Positions 7,517-15,701 of a stretch of DNA of 50,163 nt are shown in pieces. A model generated the notes under the pieces. It saw only the letters and a list, made by a program, of their open reading frames with translations, was not told the origin of the DNA and did no database searches. The DNA lies in contig NZ_SNZF01000028.1 of NCBI RefSeq assembly GCF_004363725.1, forward strand, positions 1-50,163, written 5' to 3'. The first letter of the stretch is position 1; every line of letters starts with the position of its first letter. The stretch comes from Aquamicrobium defluvii. GTDB lineage: Bacteria > Pseudomonadota > Alphaproteobacteria > Rhizobiales > Rhizobiaceae. The translations under genes were made by a program, and so were the position numbers.

Positions 7517-8800
7517 TCAGGCCTTGGCCAGCGCCTGTTCCAGATCGGCGATGATATCCTTCGCGTCCTCGATGCCGACGGACAGGCGAACCGTATCGGG
7601 CCCCGCGCCGGCCAGCGTCTTCTGCTCGTCCGAGAGCTGGCGATGCGTGGTGGAAGCGGGGTGAATCACCAGCGACTTGGTGTCGCCGACATTGGCGAGG
7701 TGCGAGAACAGCTCCAGCCCCTCGACGAACTTGACGCCGGCGTCGTAGCCGCCCTTGAGGCCGAAGGTGAACACGGCGCCAGCGCCCTGCGGAGAATACT
7801 TCTTCTGCAGCGCATTGTTCGGATCGGAGGCGAGGCCGGGATAGGAAACCCACGACACCTTGGGATGCTTCGACAGCCATTCGGCCACCGCCAGCGCATT
7901 GTCGCAGTGACGCTGCATGCGCAGCGGCAGGGTTTCAAGGCCGGTGAGGATCATGAAGGCGTTGAAGGGCGAGATGGCCGGGCCGAAATCGCGCAGGCCG
8001 AGCACGCGCGTGGCGATGGCGAAGGCGAAATTGCCAAAAGTCTGATGCAGGACGATGCCGCCATATTCCGGGCGCGGCTCCGACAGCATCGGATATTTGC
8101 CGGACTTCGACCAGTCGAAGGTGCCGCCGTCGACGATGATGCCGCCGATGGAATTGCCATGACCGCCGATGAACTTGGTCAGCGAGTGCACCACGATGTC
8201 GGCGCCATGCTCGATCGGGCGCACCAGATAGGGCGAGGCCAGCGTGTTGTCGACCACCAGCGGCAGACCGTGCCTGTGCGCCACATCGGCCAGAGCGGCA
8301 AGATCGACGAACTCGCCATTCGGATTGGCAAGGCTCTCGACGAAGATGAACTTGGTCTTCTCGTCTATCTGGGACTCGAAGGTGGAAACGTCCTTCGGGT
8401 CGCCCCAGCGAACTTCCCAGCCGAAATTCTTGAAGGCATGGCCGAACTGGTTGATCGTGCCGCCATAAAGACGACGCGCGGCAATGAAGTTTTCCCCTGT
8501 CTTCAGCAGCGTGTGCGCCACCAGAAGCTGTGCGGCGTGACCCGAAGCCACCGCGAGCGCAGCCGTGCCGCCTTCAAGTGCCGCCACGCGCTCTTCAAGG
8601 GCTGCCTGCGTCGGGTTCATGATGCGGGTGTAGATGTTGCCGAATGCCTGCAATCCGAACAGCGACGCCGCATGGTCGGCATCGTTGAAGACGTAGGACG
8701 TCGTCTGGTAGATCGGGACCGCGCGCGCGCCGGTGGTCGGATCCGGCTTGGCGCCTGCATGAACGGCGAGCGTGTTGAAGCCGGGGGCATTCTGCGACAT
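7517..8800 (-). CDS. metY: O-acetylhomoserine sulfhydrylase (aminocarboxypropyltransferase)
   Basis: A 427-aa PLP enzyme of the Cys/Met metabolism family. It should join O-acetylhomoserine with sulfide (or methanethiol) to make homocysteine (or methionine) in the cytoplasm. The PLP-binding lysine is Lys209 (VHSLTKFIGGHG). YTRIMNPTQAALEERVAALEGG and ASGHAAQ are typical cofactor-pocket segments of the MetY subgroup, which is longer than MetB/MetZ. The ATG at 8798-8800 (MSQNAPGF) has a GGAGG site six bases upstream; the open frame continues 83 codons further but the extension has no family character. I looked for a SAM-II riboswitch in the leader and did not see one. Confidence 0.92.
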   Translation of the reverse strand: MSQNAPGFNTLAVHAGAKPDPTTGARAVPIYQTTSYVFNDADHAASLFGLQAFGNIYTRIMNPTQAALEERVAALEGGTAALAVASGHAAQLLVAHTLLKTGENFIAARRLYGGTINQFGHAFKNFGWEVRWGDPKDVSTFESQIDEKTKFIFVESLANPNGEFVDLAALADVAHRHGLPLVVDNTLASPYLVRPIEHGADIVVHSLTKFIGGHGNSIGGIIVDGGTFDWSKSGKYPMLSEPRPEYGGIVLHQTFGNFAFAIATRVLGLRDFGPAISPFNAFMILTGLETLPLRMQRHCDNALAVAEWLSKHPKVSWVSYPGLASDPNNALQKKYSPQGAGAVFTFGLKGGYDAGVKFVEGLELFSHLANVGDTKSLVIHPASTTHRQLSDEQKTLAGAGPDTVRLSVGIEDAKDIIADLEQALAKA

Positions 8801-9066
8801 TTCATTCCTCCAGAAAGGGAAAATCGGAAACTCTGTGCTATCATTGGGATCAGCAAAGCAAGTTGCAAAGCGCAAAACACCACACTCGCGACTTCTTTGG
8901 AACAAAAATCCCCTTTTGCCGCAGAATATCGGAATTCCATTCCAGCCTTGCTCATGGCGCCGCAGGCTGCCATCCCATAGACGCGCAGATACCGTTCTGC
9001 CCGCCCATATTGAAACCCATTGTGCGAATGTGCTTCTCATAGGCTCCATTCGACCGGAGCCATGCC

Positions 9067-9537
9067 ATGCCAGCCCAGATCACGCATAAGCCGACCCTCA
9101 CCACGGAAGAAATCAACGAGCTGATGGGCTCCGTCTATCCGCAACTGAACGAAGGCGGACGCGCCTATGAGGCGATCGACGTCTTTCCCGGCGGCTGCAA
9201 GGTGCGGCTGAACGCCGACGAGCGGCATTTGCGTCCGGGCGGAACGGTTTCCGGTCCCACGCTGTTCACGCTCGCCGATATTGGCGGCTATGTGCTGGTT
9301 CTGACCCATGCCGGGGCAGATGCTCTTTCGGTGACCACGAATCTCAACATCAACTTCATGCGCAAGGCCGATGCCGGTCCCATCGATGCCCATTGCCGCA
9401 TCCTCAAGCTCGGCAAGAGCCTCATGGTATTCGACGCCGATATCGTGGCCGGCCCCGACGGGCACAGCATCGCCCATGCGACAGGCACCTATTCCATCCC
9501 GCCAGTCCGCAACACGGAAAATCATGGGGTAAAATAA
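9067..9537 (+). CDS. PaaI-family hotdog thioesterase
   Basis: A 156-aa single hotdog-fold protein likely to hydrolyse an acyl-CoA. Family features are LRPGGTVSGPTLFTLADIGGY, the long hotdog helix around residues 57-78, then TTNLNINFMRKADAG and a final strand GTYSIPP. The usual PaaI N/D-G active-site positions appear as GGTVSGPTLFTLAD. The ATG at 9067 has GGAG seven bases upstream; another ATG five bases earlier is out of frame. It is divergent from metY and precedes the ribosomal operon, which has its own promoter. The physiological substrate cannot be told. Confidence 0.85.
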   Translation: MPAQITHKPTLTTEEINELMGSVYPQLNEGGRAYEAIDVFPGGCKVRLNADERHLRPGGTVSGPTLFTLADIGGYVLVLTHAGADALSVTTNLNINFMRKADAGPIDAHCRILKLGKSLMVFDADIVAGPDGHSIAHATGTYSIPPVRNTENHGVK

Positions 9538-9598
9538 TACCTTCAAATTAACATTATGTTTTTGTTACATGTTTTTGTGAAACAGACCAATTCATCAA

Positions 9599-9627
9599 CT
9601 TGACGGTGCCCTCACCCTCCCCTATAA
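9599..9627 (+). promoter_or_regulatory. Consensus sigma-70 promoter of rplM-rpsI
   Basis: CTTGAC (9599-9604), a 17-base spacer and CTATAA (9622-9627) match the rhizobial housekeeping consensus almost exactly. The site leaves a leader of about 120 bases before rplM. Within it, GACCTTTAAGGTC can fold as a short hairpin. Confidence 0.8.
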
Positions 9628-9752
9628 GCCGCCATGCAGACGATGACCTTTAAGGTCGGCGTTTGCTGTTGGCGGCGCGGGCCTCCAATCCAAGCAACAA
9701 GAAACGCCGTGCCGGCCGCAAGGCAGGCAGGGTCCCAACCGGAAACAGAACC

Positions 9753-10217
9753 ATGACAACCTTTTCGCAGAAGCCTGCGGACGTGGTGAAGAAGTGGGTA
9801 CTGATCGACGCCGAAGGTCTCGTCGTCGGCCGCCTCGCCTCTCTCGTCGCCAACCGTCTGCGCGGCAAGCATAAAGCCACCTTCACCCCCCATGTCGACG
9901 ACGGTGACAACGTCATCATCATCAATGCCGACAAGGTGGTGTTCACCGGCAACAAGTACACCGACAAGAAGTACTACTGGCACACCGGCCACCCCGGCGG
10001 CATCAAGGAGCGCACTGCGCGCCAGATCATCGAGGGGCGCTTCCCGGAGCGCGTCATCGAGAAGGCTGTCGAGCGCATGATTCCGCGCGGCCCGCTCGGC
10101 CGTCGCCAGATGAAGAACCTGCGCGTCTATGCAGGCACCGAACACCCCCACACGGCCCAGCAGCCCGAGACGCTCGACGTCGGCGCGCTGAACGCCAAGA
10201 ACAAGAAGGTCAAGTAA
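9753..10217 (+). CDS. rplM: 50S ribosomal protein L13
   Basis: A 154-aa protein of the large subunit. It carries the L13 core: KKWVLIDAEGLVVGRLAS near the N-terminus, HVDDGDNVIIINADKV, the GGIKERTARQ segment and IPRGPLGRRQMKNLRVY. The ATG at 9753 (MTTFSQKPADV) is the family start; the open frame runs 30 codons further upstream without family character. Its stop overlaps the rpsI start (TAATG), so the two genes are translationally coupled. Transcription comes from the promoter at 9599-9627. Confidence 0.98.
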   Translation: MTTFSQKPADVVKKWVLIDAEGLVVGRLASLVANRLRGKHKATFTPHVDDGDNVIIINADKVVFTGNKYTDKKYYWHTGHPGGIKERTARQIIEGRFPERVIEKAVERMIPRGPLGRRQMKNLRVYAGTEHPHTAQQPETLDVGALNAKNKKVK

Positions 10218-10696
10218 TGGCTGAGCAGCTCTCCTCGCTCGCGGAACTGGGCTCGGTGGCCCAGACCTCGCAGCCGGCCGCACCGGTCCACGTCCAGAAG
10301 CTCGACAAGTCGGGCCGCGCCTATGCCACCGGCAAGCGCAAGGACGCCATCGCCCGCGTATGGGTCAAGCCCGGCTCCGGCAAGATCGTCATCAACGGCA
10401 AGGAGTACGACAAGTACTTCGCACGTCCGGTCCTCCAGATGATCCTGAACCAGCCGATTGTCGCGGCCAACCGTGTCGGCCAGTACGACATCGTTGCCAC
10501 CGTGGCCGGCGGCGGTCTTTCGGGTCAGGCGGGCGCCGTGCGTCACGGCATCTCCAAGGCTCTTACCTATTACGAGCCGGAACTGCGCGGCGTGCTGAAG
10601 AAGGGTGGGTTCCTCACCCGCGACAGCCGCGTCGTCGAGCGCAAGAAGTACGGCCGCGCCAAGGCACGCCGTTCGTTCCAGTTCTCGAAGCGCTAA
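10217..10696 (+). CDS. rpsI: 30S ribosomal protein S9
   Basis: A 159-aa small-subunit protein. It has the S9 core: YATGKRKDAIARVWVKPGSGKIVING, then GGGLSGQAGAVRHGISKAL, and the C-terminal tail KKYGRAKARRSFQFSKR that reaches the P-site tRNA. A low-complexity N-terminal extension of about 35 residues (Ser/Ala/Leu-rich) is usual in alphaproteobacteria. It starts on the last base of the rplM stop codon and is followed by a strong terminator. Confidence 0.98.
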   Translation: MAEQLSSLAELGSVAQTSQPAAPVHVQKLDKSGRAYATGKRKDAIARVWVKPGSGKIVINGKEYDKYFARPVLQMILNQPIVAANRVGQYDIVATVAGGGLSGQAGAVRHGISKALTYYEPELRGVLKKGGFLTRDSRVVERKKYGRAKARRSFQFSKR

Positions 10697-10704
10697 GCTT
10701 CGGC

Positions 10705-11124
10705 TCATCCCGACATCGAAAAGGCCGCCTTTCGGGCGGCCTTTTTGCATTCAAGGCAGGGCCGGCGTTCAGTTGATGCTCGCCGTCCTCCGTGCGGCTT
10801 GCAGGTGGTGGTCCGATCCAGCCAGCTGTCACGCATGACCACGAACACGCCATCTGCGGAACGGCGTATATCGACCTCGACCATTTCCGCCCCATCGGCG
10901 GCCGACGCGGCGAGCGCCGCAAGCGAATTTTCAGGATAGCGCGTCTTGCCTTCACGCAGACCGCCTGCCCTGTGGGCCACGATCATGACATGATCCCGCC
11001 AGCGGTTGGCCTGCTCGAAACGCTCCAGTATCCGGTCCACGCGCATTTCACCGGCGGTTGCCTTTGCAGCAGCAGGCAAGAGGAAGGCGGCGGCAAGCGT
11101 CAGGCGCGCCCAGAACATTCGCAT
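10705..11124 (-). pseudogene. Truncated glycerophosphodiester phosphodiesterase (N-terminal remnant)
   Basis: The 139-codon frame begins with a signal peptide (MRMFWARLTLAAAFLLPAAAKA is its N-terminal region) and then shows the start of a GDPD TIM barrel: His51 in VAHRAGG, RYPENSLAAL, and the metal-binding pair Glu83/Asp85 in VEVDI. The motif that should read MHD..LDRTT reads MRDSWLDRTT, so the second catalytic His is Arg98. Homology stops after about residue 108, although GDPDs need roughly 240-300 residues. The last codons are the reverse of the rpsI terminator. The gene has lost its C-terminal two thirds and a catalytic residue, so it is a pseudogene. Confidence 0.8.
10719..10746 (+). terminator. 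Rho-independent terminator of rplM-rpsI
   Basis: The stem GGCCGCC (10723-10729)/GGCGGCC (10735-10741) has loop TTTCG and is flanked by A4 and T5. It begins 22 bases after the rpsI stop and overlaps the end of the GDPD remnant on the other strand. Confidence 0.9.
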
Positions 11125-11209
11125 CAGAACCGCTCCGTCGAACGTGTCGGGCGTGGTCTATGCCGATGCCATGACGGGCACGTGAACGAAGCCGGCTTAT
11201 GCGGATATG

Positions 11210-11238
11210 AAAAAGGCCCCGCTTGGCGGGGCCTTTTT
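11210..11238 (-). terminator. Rho-independent terminator of the IalB-family gene
   Basis: The stem GGCCCCGC (11215-11222)/GCGGGGCC (11226-11233) has a 3-base loop and is flanked by A5 and T5. It lies 29 bases beyond the stop codon of the minus-strand gene at 11268. Confidence 0.88.
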
Positions 11239-11267
11239 CTGAAACGCAGAGGAGACTGTGGCCGGGA

Positions 11268-11891
11268 TCAGTTGCCCGCAGCCTTGGCCTTTTCCTGCTC
11301 TTCCTTGAGCTTCTTGGCGAAGTCCTCGTTGTTCTTGGAAACGAACTCCTGAAGCTTCTTCTGGCGCTCCTCAAGATCGGAGGCCTGCATCGCCGGCCCT
11401 TCGAAGGCGCCGGTGAAGCCCTCGAGCGAAATCTGGATCGGGTTGGGCTGATTCTGGAAATTGATCGAGGTCAGCACGATCTGGGAGCCCTTCTTGAACG
11501 AAGCGACGAGCTGGTCGGTCATCGGAACCTCGGCCACGCAACGGTCGGGGAAGCAGATGACATAGTCGAGCTTCTGGGCCTTGCCGCCGTCAATCTGAAG
11601 GGCGATGCCGGGAGGAACGAGACGGCCGCTCGGCACGGTCACCTGGAAAACCTTGCGGTTCACCTTGCCGCGCAGATCGATCATGCTCACGCCGGTGACG
11701 AGCTGGCCATTGCCTGCGGTGACGATGTTCTGCACATTGCAGATGTCGACATCCTCCTGCTTCGAGCAGGCCTTGAACCAGCCCTGCGGAATCTGCTGGG
11801 CCGAAGCCTGCGGCAGTCCGGCTGCGAGGAACCCGGCCACGCCAGCGGCCATGACCGACAGACGGTACGCTTTGGATTTCAGGCTGGACAT
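11268..11891 (-). CDS. Invasion-associated locus B (IalB) family protein
   Basis: A 207-aa exported protein with a Sec signal peptide (about 1-31, ending PQASAQ). The mature part has the IalB-like beta domain: GWFKACSKQEDVDICNVQN, then VTVPSGRLVPPGIALQIDGG, and YVICFPDRCVAEVPM, with four cysteines probably forming two disulfides. The C-terminal 40 residues are a charged coiled-coil-like helix rich in Glu and Lys. The family was first named in Bartonella for red-cell invasion but is widespread in non-pathogenic Rhizobiales, where the role is unknown; no virulence role is implied here. The start at 11889-11891 is set by the signal peptide, and a weak GAGG lies about 12 bases upstream. It has its own terminator. 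Confidence 0.85.
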   Translation of the reverse strand: MSSLKSKAYRLSVMAAGVAGFLAAGLPQASAQQIPQGWFKACSKQEDVDICNVQNIVTAGNGQLVTGVSMIDLRGKVNRKVFQVTVPSGRLVPPGIALQIDGGKAQKLDYVICFPDRCVAEVPMTDQLVASFKKGSQIVLTSINFQNQPNPIQISLEGFTGAFEGPAMQASDLEERQKKLQEFVSKNNEDFAKKLKEEQEKAKAAGN

Positions 11892-12118
11892 AAGGTGCGC
11901 TTCCTCTCGACTTTGTGCCCGCGGCGCTGGCCCGACGCCGCACCGCAACGCTACCTGTTGCGTAAATGAGGCAACAGGATGGCTCGCGCGGCGTGTTACA
12001 CTGCCAGCGTCGCCGAATCCAGTCCGCGCGGTGCATTTCTTGACTGTGACCAACGGATTTGCGCATCGCGTGGTAACTTGGCCACCGAATCAACGTGCCG
12101 CTCCACCGAGACCGAGTA

Positions 12119-13954
12119 ATGAGACGAACCGCCCTCTGGCTGACTGCCGCCCTTTCGCTGCTGTCTATCCTGCCCCGGAACGCCTCGGCAGAACCACGAC
12201 ATGCCATCGCCATGCAGGGCGAACCGGCCCTGCCCGGGGATTTCACGCATTTCGGCTATGCCAATCCCGATGCGCCGAAGGGGGGCGAGATCACCTATTG
12301 CGTGGTCGGCACCTTCGACAATCTCAACCCGTTCATCCTCAAGAGCCTGCGTACCACTGCGCGCGGCGTGATCGACACGATCTTCGGCAACCTCGTCTTC
12401 GAACCGCTGATGCAGCGCAACATGGACGAAGCCTTCAGCCTCTACGGGCTGCTGGCCAAGAGCGTGGAGATGGACGAGGACCGCAAATGGATCGAATTTC
12501 ATCTGGACCCGGATGCAAAATGGTCCGACGGCCAGCCGGTGACGCCGGAAGACGTGCTGTTCACCTATGATGTGTTCACCGAGAAGGGCCGTCCACCCTA
12601 CTCCGACCGGATGAAGCGGGTGGAAAAGCTGGAGAAGACCGGCGACCACAGCGTGCGCTTCACCTTCAACGAGCATGCCGACCGCGAATTTCCGCTGATC
12701 ATCGCCGCAACGCCCATCGTGCCAAAGCATTTCTTCGACAAGGAGAGCTTCGACCGGGGCACGCTGAAGCCGGTGACGGGCTCCGGCCCCTACCTCATCG
12801 AGCAGGTGGTGCCCGGCCAGCGCATCGTGTTCCGGCGCAATCAGGACTACTGGGGCAAGGATACCCCGACCAAACGGGGCTTCGACAATTTCGACAGGAT
12901 CACCATCGAATATTTCCTGAACGCCACCGCACAGTTCGAAGCCTTCAAGAAAGGCATCTGCACCGCCTATGCCGGCCCGCTCTACACCGGCATGGGCCCG
13001 TTGCAGGTGGAGCGGGAATTCGACTTCCCTGCGGCGAAGGACGGGCGGGTGATCGTGAAAGCCTACGATCTCGGCATTCCGCCTGTCGTGAACGGCTTTC
13101 TGTTCAATACGCGGCTCTACAAATTCGCAGACCCGACCGTGCGGCGGGCGCTCGGCATGCTCTATGATTTCGAATGGGCCAACAAGAACATGTTCGGCGG
13201 CAAGCTCACCCGCACCATGAGCTACTGGCAGGGCTCGGAGCTTTCCGCGCTCGGCCATCCGGCCAGCGAAAAGGAAAAAGCGCTGCTCGCCCCCTTCCCC
13301 GGCCGCGTTCCGGCCGATGTGATGGACGGCACCTGGCGTCCTCCGGTGAACGACGGATCGGGACAGGATCGCGCAGCGCTCAAGGCCGCGCTCGACCTGC
13401 TCAGGAGCGCCGGGTTCAGGATCGAGAACGGGGTGATGCTCGATCCGGACGGACAGGCTTTCGGCTTCGAAATCCTCACCGCCTCGCAGGAGGAGGAGCG
13501 GCTGGCCGCCCTCTACCAGCGCACGCTGGCCAAGCTCGGCATCGCGGTGACGATCCGCGCGCTCGACGGCGACCAGATCCAGTCACGCAAGCAGCGCTTC
13601 GACTTCGAGGTGCTGATCGGCTCCAGCGGCTTCAACAATTCGCTGTCGCCCGGTATCGAGCAGATCGGGCGCTGGGGCTCGGAGGCAGCCGACCGCGAGG
13701 GATCGTTCAACCTTGCCGGCGTTTCCGATCCTGCCGTCGATGCGGCCATCGAAGCCATGCTCAACGCCCGCGAAAAGGACGATTTCGTCGCAGCGGTGCG
13801 TGTCCTCGACCGGCTGCTGATCTCCGGCAACTACATGGTGCCGATGCAGCACAACCCGCAGCAACTGATCGCCTACTGGAACAAGCTCGGGAATCCTGAA
13901 AAAGGCCCGCTTTTCGGCTTCCAGTTGCCGACATGGTGGGTGAAACCGAACTGA
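12119..13954 (+). CDS. ABC transporter substrate-binding protein, oligopeptide type (SBP_bac_5, YejA-like)
   Basis: A 611-aa periplasmic solute-binding protein. A signal peptide (about 1-24, ending NASA) is followed by family-5 hallmarks: FGYANPDAPKGGEITY, NLNPFILKSL, DAKWSDGQPVTPEDVLFTYD, GSGPYLIEQV and a C-terminal YMVPMQHNPQQLIAYWNK. The first and third of these are typical of the YejA-like branch that binds peptides or small peptide antibiotics. I chose the ATG at 12119; a GTG eight codons earlier is possible. No permease or ATPase genes adjoin it, so it must share a transporter encoded elsewhere or be an orphan. Confidence 0.9.
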   Translation: MRRTALWLTAALSLLSILPRNASAEPRHAIAMQGEPALPGDFTHFGYANPDAPKGGEITYCVVGTFDNLNPFILKSLRTTARGVIDTIFGNLVFEPLMQRNMDEAFSLYGLLAKSVEMDEDRKWIEFHLDPDAKWSDGQPVTPEDVLFTYDVFTEKGRPPYSDRMKRVEKLEKTGDHSVRFTFNEHADREFPLIIAATPIVPKHFFDKESFDRGTLKPVTGSGPYLIEQVVPGQRIVFRRNQDYWGKDTPTKRGFDNFDRITIEYFLNATAQFEAFKKGICTAYAGPLYTGMGPLQVEREFDFPAAKDGRVIVKAYDLGIPPVVNGFLFNTRLYKFADPTVRRALGMLYDFEWANKNMFGGKLTRTMSYWQGSELSALGHPASEKEKALLAPFPGRVPADVMDGTWRPPVNDGSGQDRAALKAALDLLRSAGFRIENGVMLDPDGQAFGFEILTASQEEERLAALYQRTLAKLGIAVTIRALDGDQIQSRKQRFDFEVLIGSSGFNNSLSPGIEQIGRWGSEAADREGSFNLAGVSDPAVDAAIEAMLNAREKDDFVAAVRVLDRLLISGNYMVPMQHNPQQLIAYWNKLGNPEKGPLFGFQLPTWWVKPN

Positions 13955-13976
13955 CAGCCCGCGAAAGGAGCAGGCC

Positions 13977-14657
13977 ATGACAGCATCCGTTTCCGTTGCC
14001 ATCGACGTCGTTTCCGACGTCGTATGCCCCTGGTGCTTCATCGGCCTGAAGCGGTTGGAAAAGGCGATCGCCGCCGCCGGAGCCGTCGAGGTTCACGTCA
14101 GCTGGCGGCCGTTCCAGCTCGATCCCGGCATCCCGGAACAGGGTCTCAACCGCCGCGACTACATGCTCGGCAAGTTCGGCAGCGAGGACCGAATCCGTGA
14201 AATCCACGCCCGCATCGAGCCGCTGGGCGCCGCCGAAGGGATCGCCTTCGACTTCGACGCCATCACGGTTTCGCCCAATACGCTCGATGCCCACCGGCTT
14301 ATCCGCTGGGCCGCAGCGAATGGCGAGGAGGTGCAGGGCAGACTGGTGCGCCTGCTGTTCAGCCTCTATTTCGAACAAGGCCGGAACATCGGCGACCATG
14401 CGGTGCTGATTGCCGCAGCGCGGGAAGCCGGCATGGATTCAGCGGTGGTGGAAACGCTGCTGCCCTCCGACGCGGATACGGATGCCGTTCGCAACGAAAT
14501 CGCCACCGCTTCGCGGATGGGCGTGACCGGCGTGCCTTGCTTCCTGCTGGAGCGCCGTTACGCCGTGATGGGCGCGCAGGACACCGATACGCTGGCCGAT
14601 GCCATCCGGCAGGTGGCCGCGGCCAAGGCACGCGGTGAACTGGACGGCGCGCAGTAA
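13977..14657 (+). CDS. DsbA/FrnE-like thioredoxin-fold oxidoreductase
   Basis: A 226-aa protein with no signal peptide, so probably cytoplasmic. The active-site pair is Cys17/Cys20 (DVVCPWCFIG), the DsbA-type helical insertion follows, and the cis-proline loop is TGVPCF. The pattern matches the FrnE/2-hydroxychromene-2-carboxylate isomerase-like branch of DsbA. It probably catalyses thiol-disulfide exchange or glutathione-dependent isomerisation. It starts 22 bases after the substrate-binding protein with an AAGGAG site, so the two are likely cotranscribed, although no functional link is obvious. Confidence 0.88.
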   Translation: MTASVSVAIDVVSDVVCPWCFIGLKRLEKAIAAAGAVEVHVSWRPFQLDPGIPEQGLNRRDYMLGKFGSEDRIREIHARIEPLGAAEGIAFDFDAITVSPNTLDAHRLIRWAAANGEEVQGRLVRLLFSLYFEQGRNIGDHAVLIAAAREAGMDSAVVETLLPSDADTDAVRNEIATASRMGVTGVPCFLLERRYAVMGAQDTDTLADAIRQVAAAKARGELDGAQ

Positions 14658-14658
14658 A

Positions 14659-14760
14659 ACATGTCGCCCAAAGGTGGGAACCGATTTAGGGACAAGGACA
14701 TGCTTCAAGACAAGGACTTAAAGAGCGGGGAGCGAACCTGAAAAATCGCTATGCGCTTTG
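14659..14760. repeat. Rhizobial intergenic mosaic-like (RIME-type) repeat
   Basis: The segment opens with ACATGTCGCCCAAA and closes its first half with GGACATGC, giving the inverted pair CATGTC (14660-14665)/GACATG (14697-14702). A second half runs from AAAGAGCG to GCGCTTT with weaker dyad symmetry. I recognise this two-part pattern as a palindromic repeat seen many times between genes in Mesorhizobium-type genomes. The identification is from memory. It begins two bases after the DsbA-like stop codon. Confidence 0.55.
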
Positions 14761-14880
14761 GCGACTGGCAAGCTGTCCCAATAAGGCCGGAAACAAGCTC
14801 CGGCAGGAATTGTCGATCTCTTGTTGCGCCGCCATCGCCCCATGCGCGCAGTCCGGCGCGGAAGCACTGGCGGTGATTTT

Positions 14881-15618
14881 TCAGGAGCGGTGACCGGAGC
14901 CGGGCGTATCGTCGAGGCCGCCCATTCCAGGCCCTCCGCCCATGCCGCCGCCTCCCATTCCCATGCCTCCGCCCATTCCGCTGCCGCCGCGTCCACCGGA
15001 GCCCTGTCCCTGCCTGCCTTCGCCCTTGCCGCGCCCGCCGGCGCCGGACGGCCGCGTCGGGCCCTGCATGGGGATAGAAAGATCGGCGGGGATCGGGCCG
15101 ATGTCGAGCGCCTCGCGGATGAAATCGCGTAACGAGACGACAAGCTCATGCGTATGCACCGGGTGGCCGGCGACCAGCTCGCGCGCGGCGCGTTCGGCCA
15201 GCCGAACCTGCTGCTCGGTGCCGAGCAGGATGATGTCGGAAAGTGCTGCCTCCACCGCGTCGCGGATGCGCCGGGGACGGTCGGACCCCGTCTCCACGTC
15301 AGGGACTACGACGCTGACAGTTTCAGCATCTTCCACATCATCTTCCATGCCGGCGGCAGAGCCTTCGTGCCGACGAAGATCGCGCAGATGGCGCGGATCG
15401 ACCGCCAGATCGCCGGTGAAGGAACCGCCGAGCACCTTGTAGGCGGCGATCAGCGTGCGCAGGCGCTCGTTGATCTGGCGGTTCATCCGCTCCCGGCGCT
15501 GCTGGATGGTGAACATCATGATCAACCGGATGCCCATGCTGATGAGCGTGAAGAGCGCCAGCCCGACCACCGTGAACAGGATGCTCTGCCAGGAGCTGAA
15601 ATCGAAATTACGCAGCAT
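14881..15618 (-). CDS. Uncharacterised membrane-anchored protein with Gly/Met-rich tail
   Basis: A 245-aa protein of unknown function. One N-terminal transmembrane helix (about 12-35) is followed by QQRRERMNRQINERLRTLI, a basic amphipathic helix, and then by IRDAVEAALSDIILLG and VSLRDFIREALDIGPIPADL, which look like a compact helical domain. The last 55 residues are almost only Gly, Met, Arg and Ser (repeated GMGGG). I recall unannotated relatives with the same helical core in Xanthomonas, Pseudomonas and Burkholderia, but without this tail. The start at 15616-15618 has GGAGGG just upstream; the longer open frame is a shadow of mfd. It lies 83 bases downstream of mfd on the same strand. Confidence 0.75.
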   Translation of the reverse strand: MLRNFDFSSWQSILFTVVGLALFTLISMGIRLIMMFTIQQRRERMNRQINERLRTLIAAYKVLGGSFTGDLAVDPRHLRDLRRHEGSAAGMEDDVEDAETVSVVVPDVETGSDRPRRIRDAVEAALSDIILLGTEQQVRLAERAARELVAGHPVHTHELVVSLRDFIREALDIGPIPADLSIPMQGPTRPSGAGGRGKGEGRQGQGSGGRGGSGMGGGMGMGGGGMGGGPGMGGLDDTPGSGHRS

Positions 15619-15701
15619 CTGCCCTCCGCTCCCGATTGCGCCACACATATCGGCGTCGGTTCCAAAAACCAGGGCAATTGCGCCTGCCGATCCAGCGCCG
15701 T

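Noticed and set aside
8801..9000. SAM-II-type riboswitch in the metY leader
   Set aside because: The leader has TTGCAACTTGC, which recalls SAM-II, but the other conserved blocks (GATTTA-like loop and GCTAAA near the start) are absent and no matching pseudoknot could be drawn.
9541..9600. Terminator after the thioesterase gene
   Set aside because: The stretch is AT-rich with T-runs but forms no stable GC stem; it is more likely the upstream part of the rplM promoter region.
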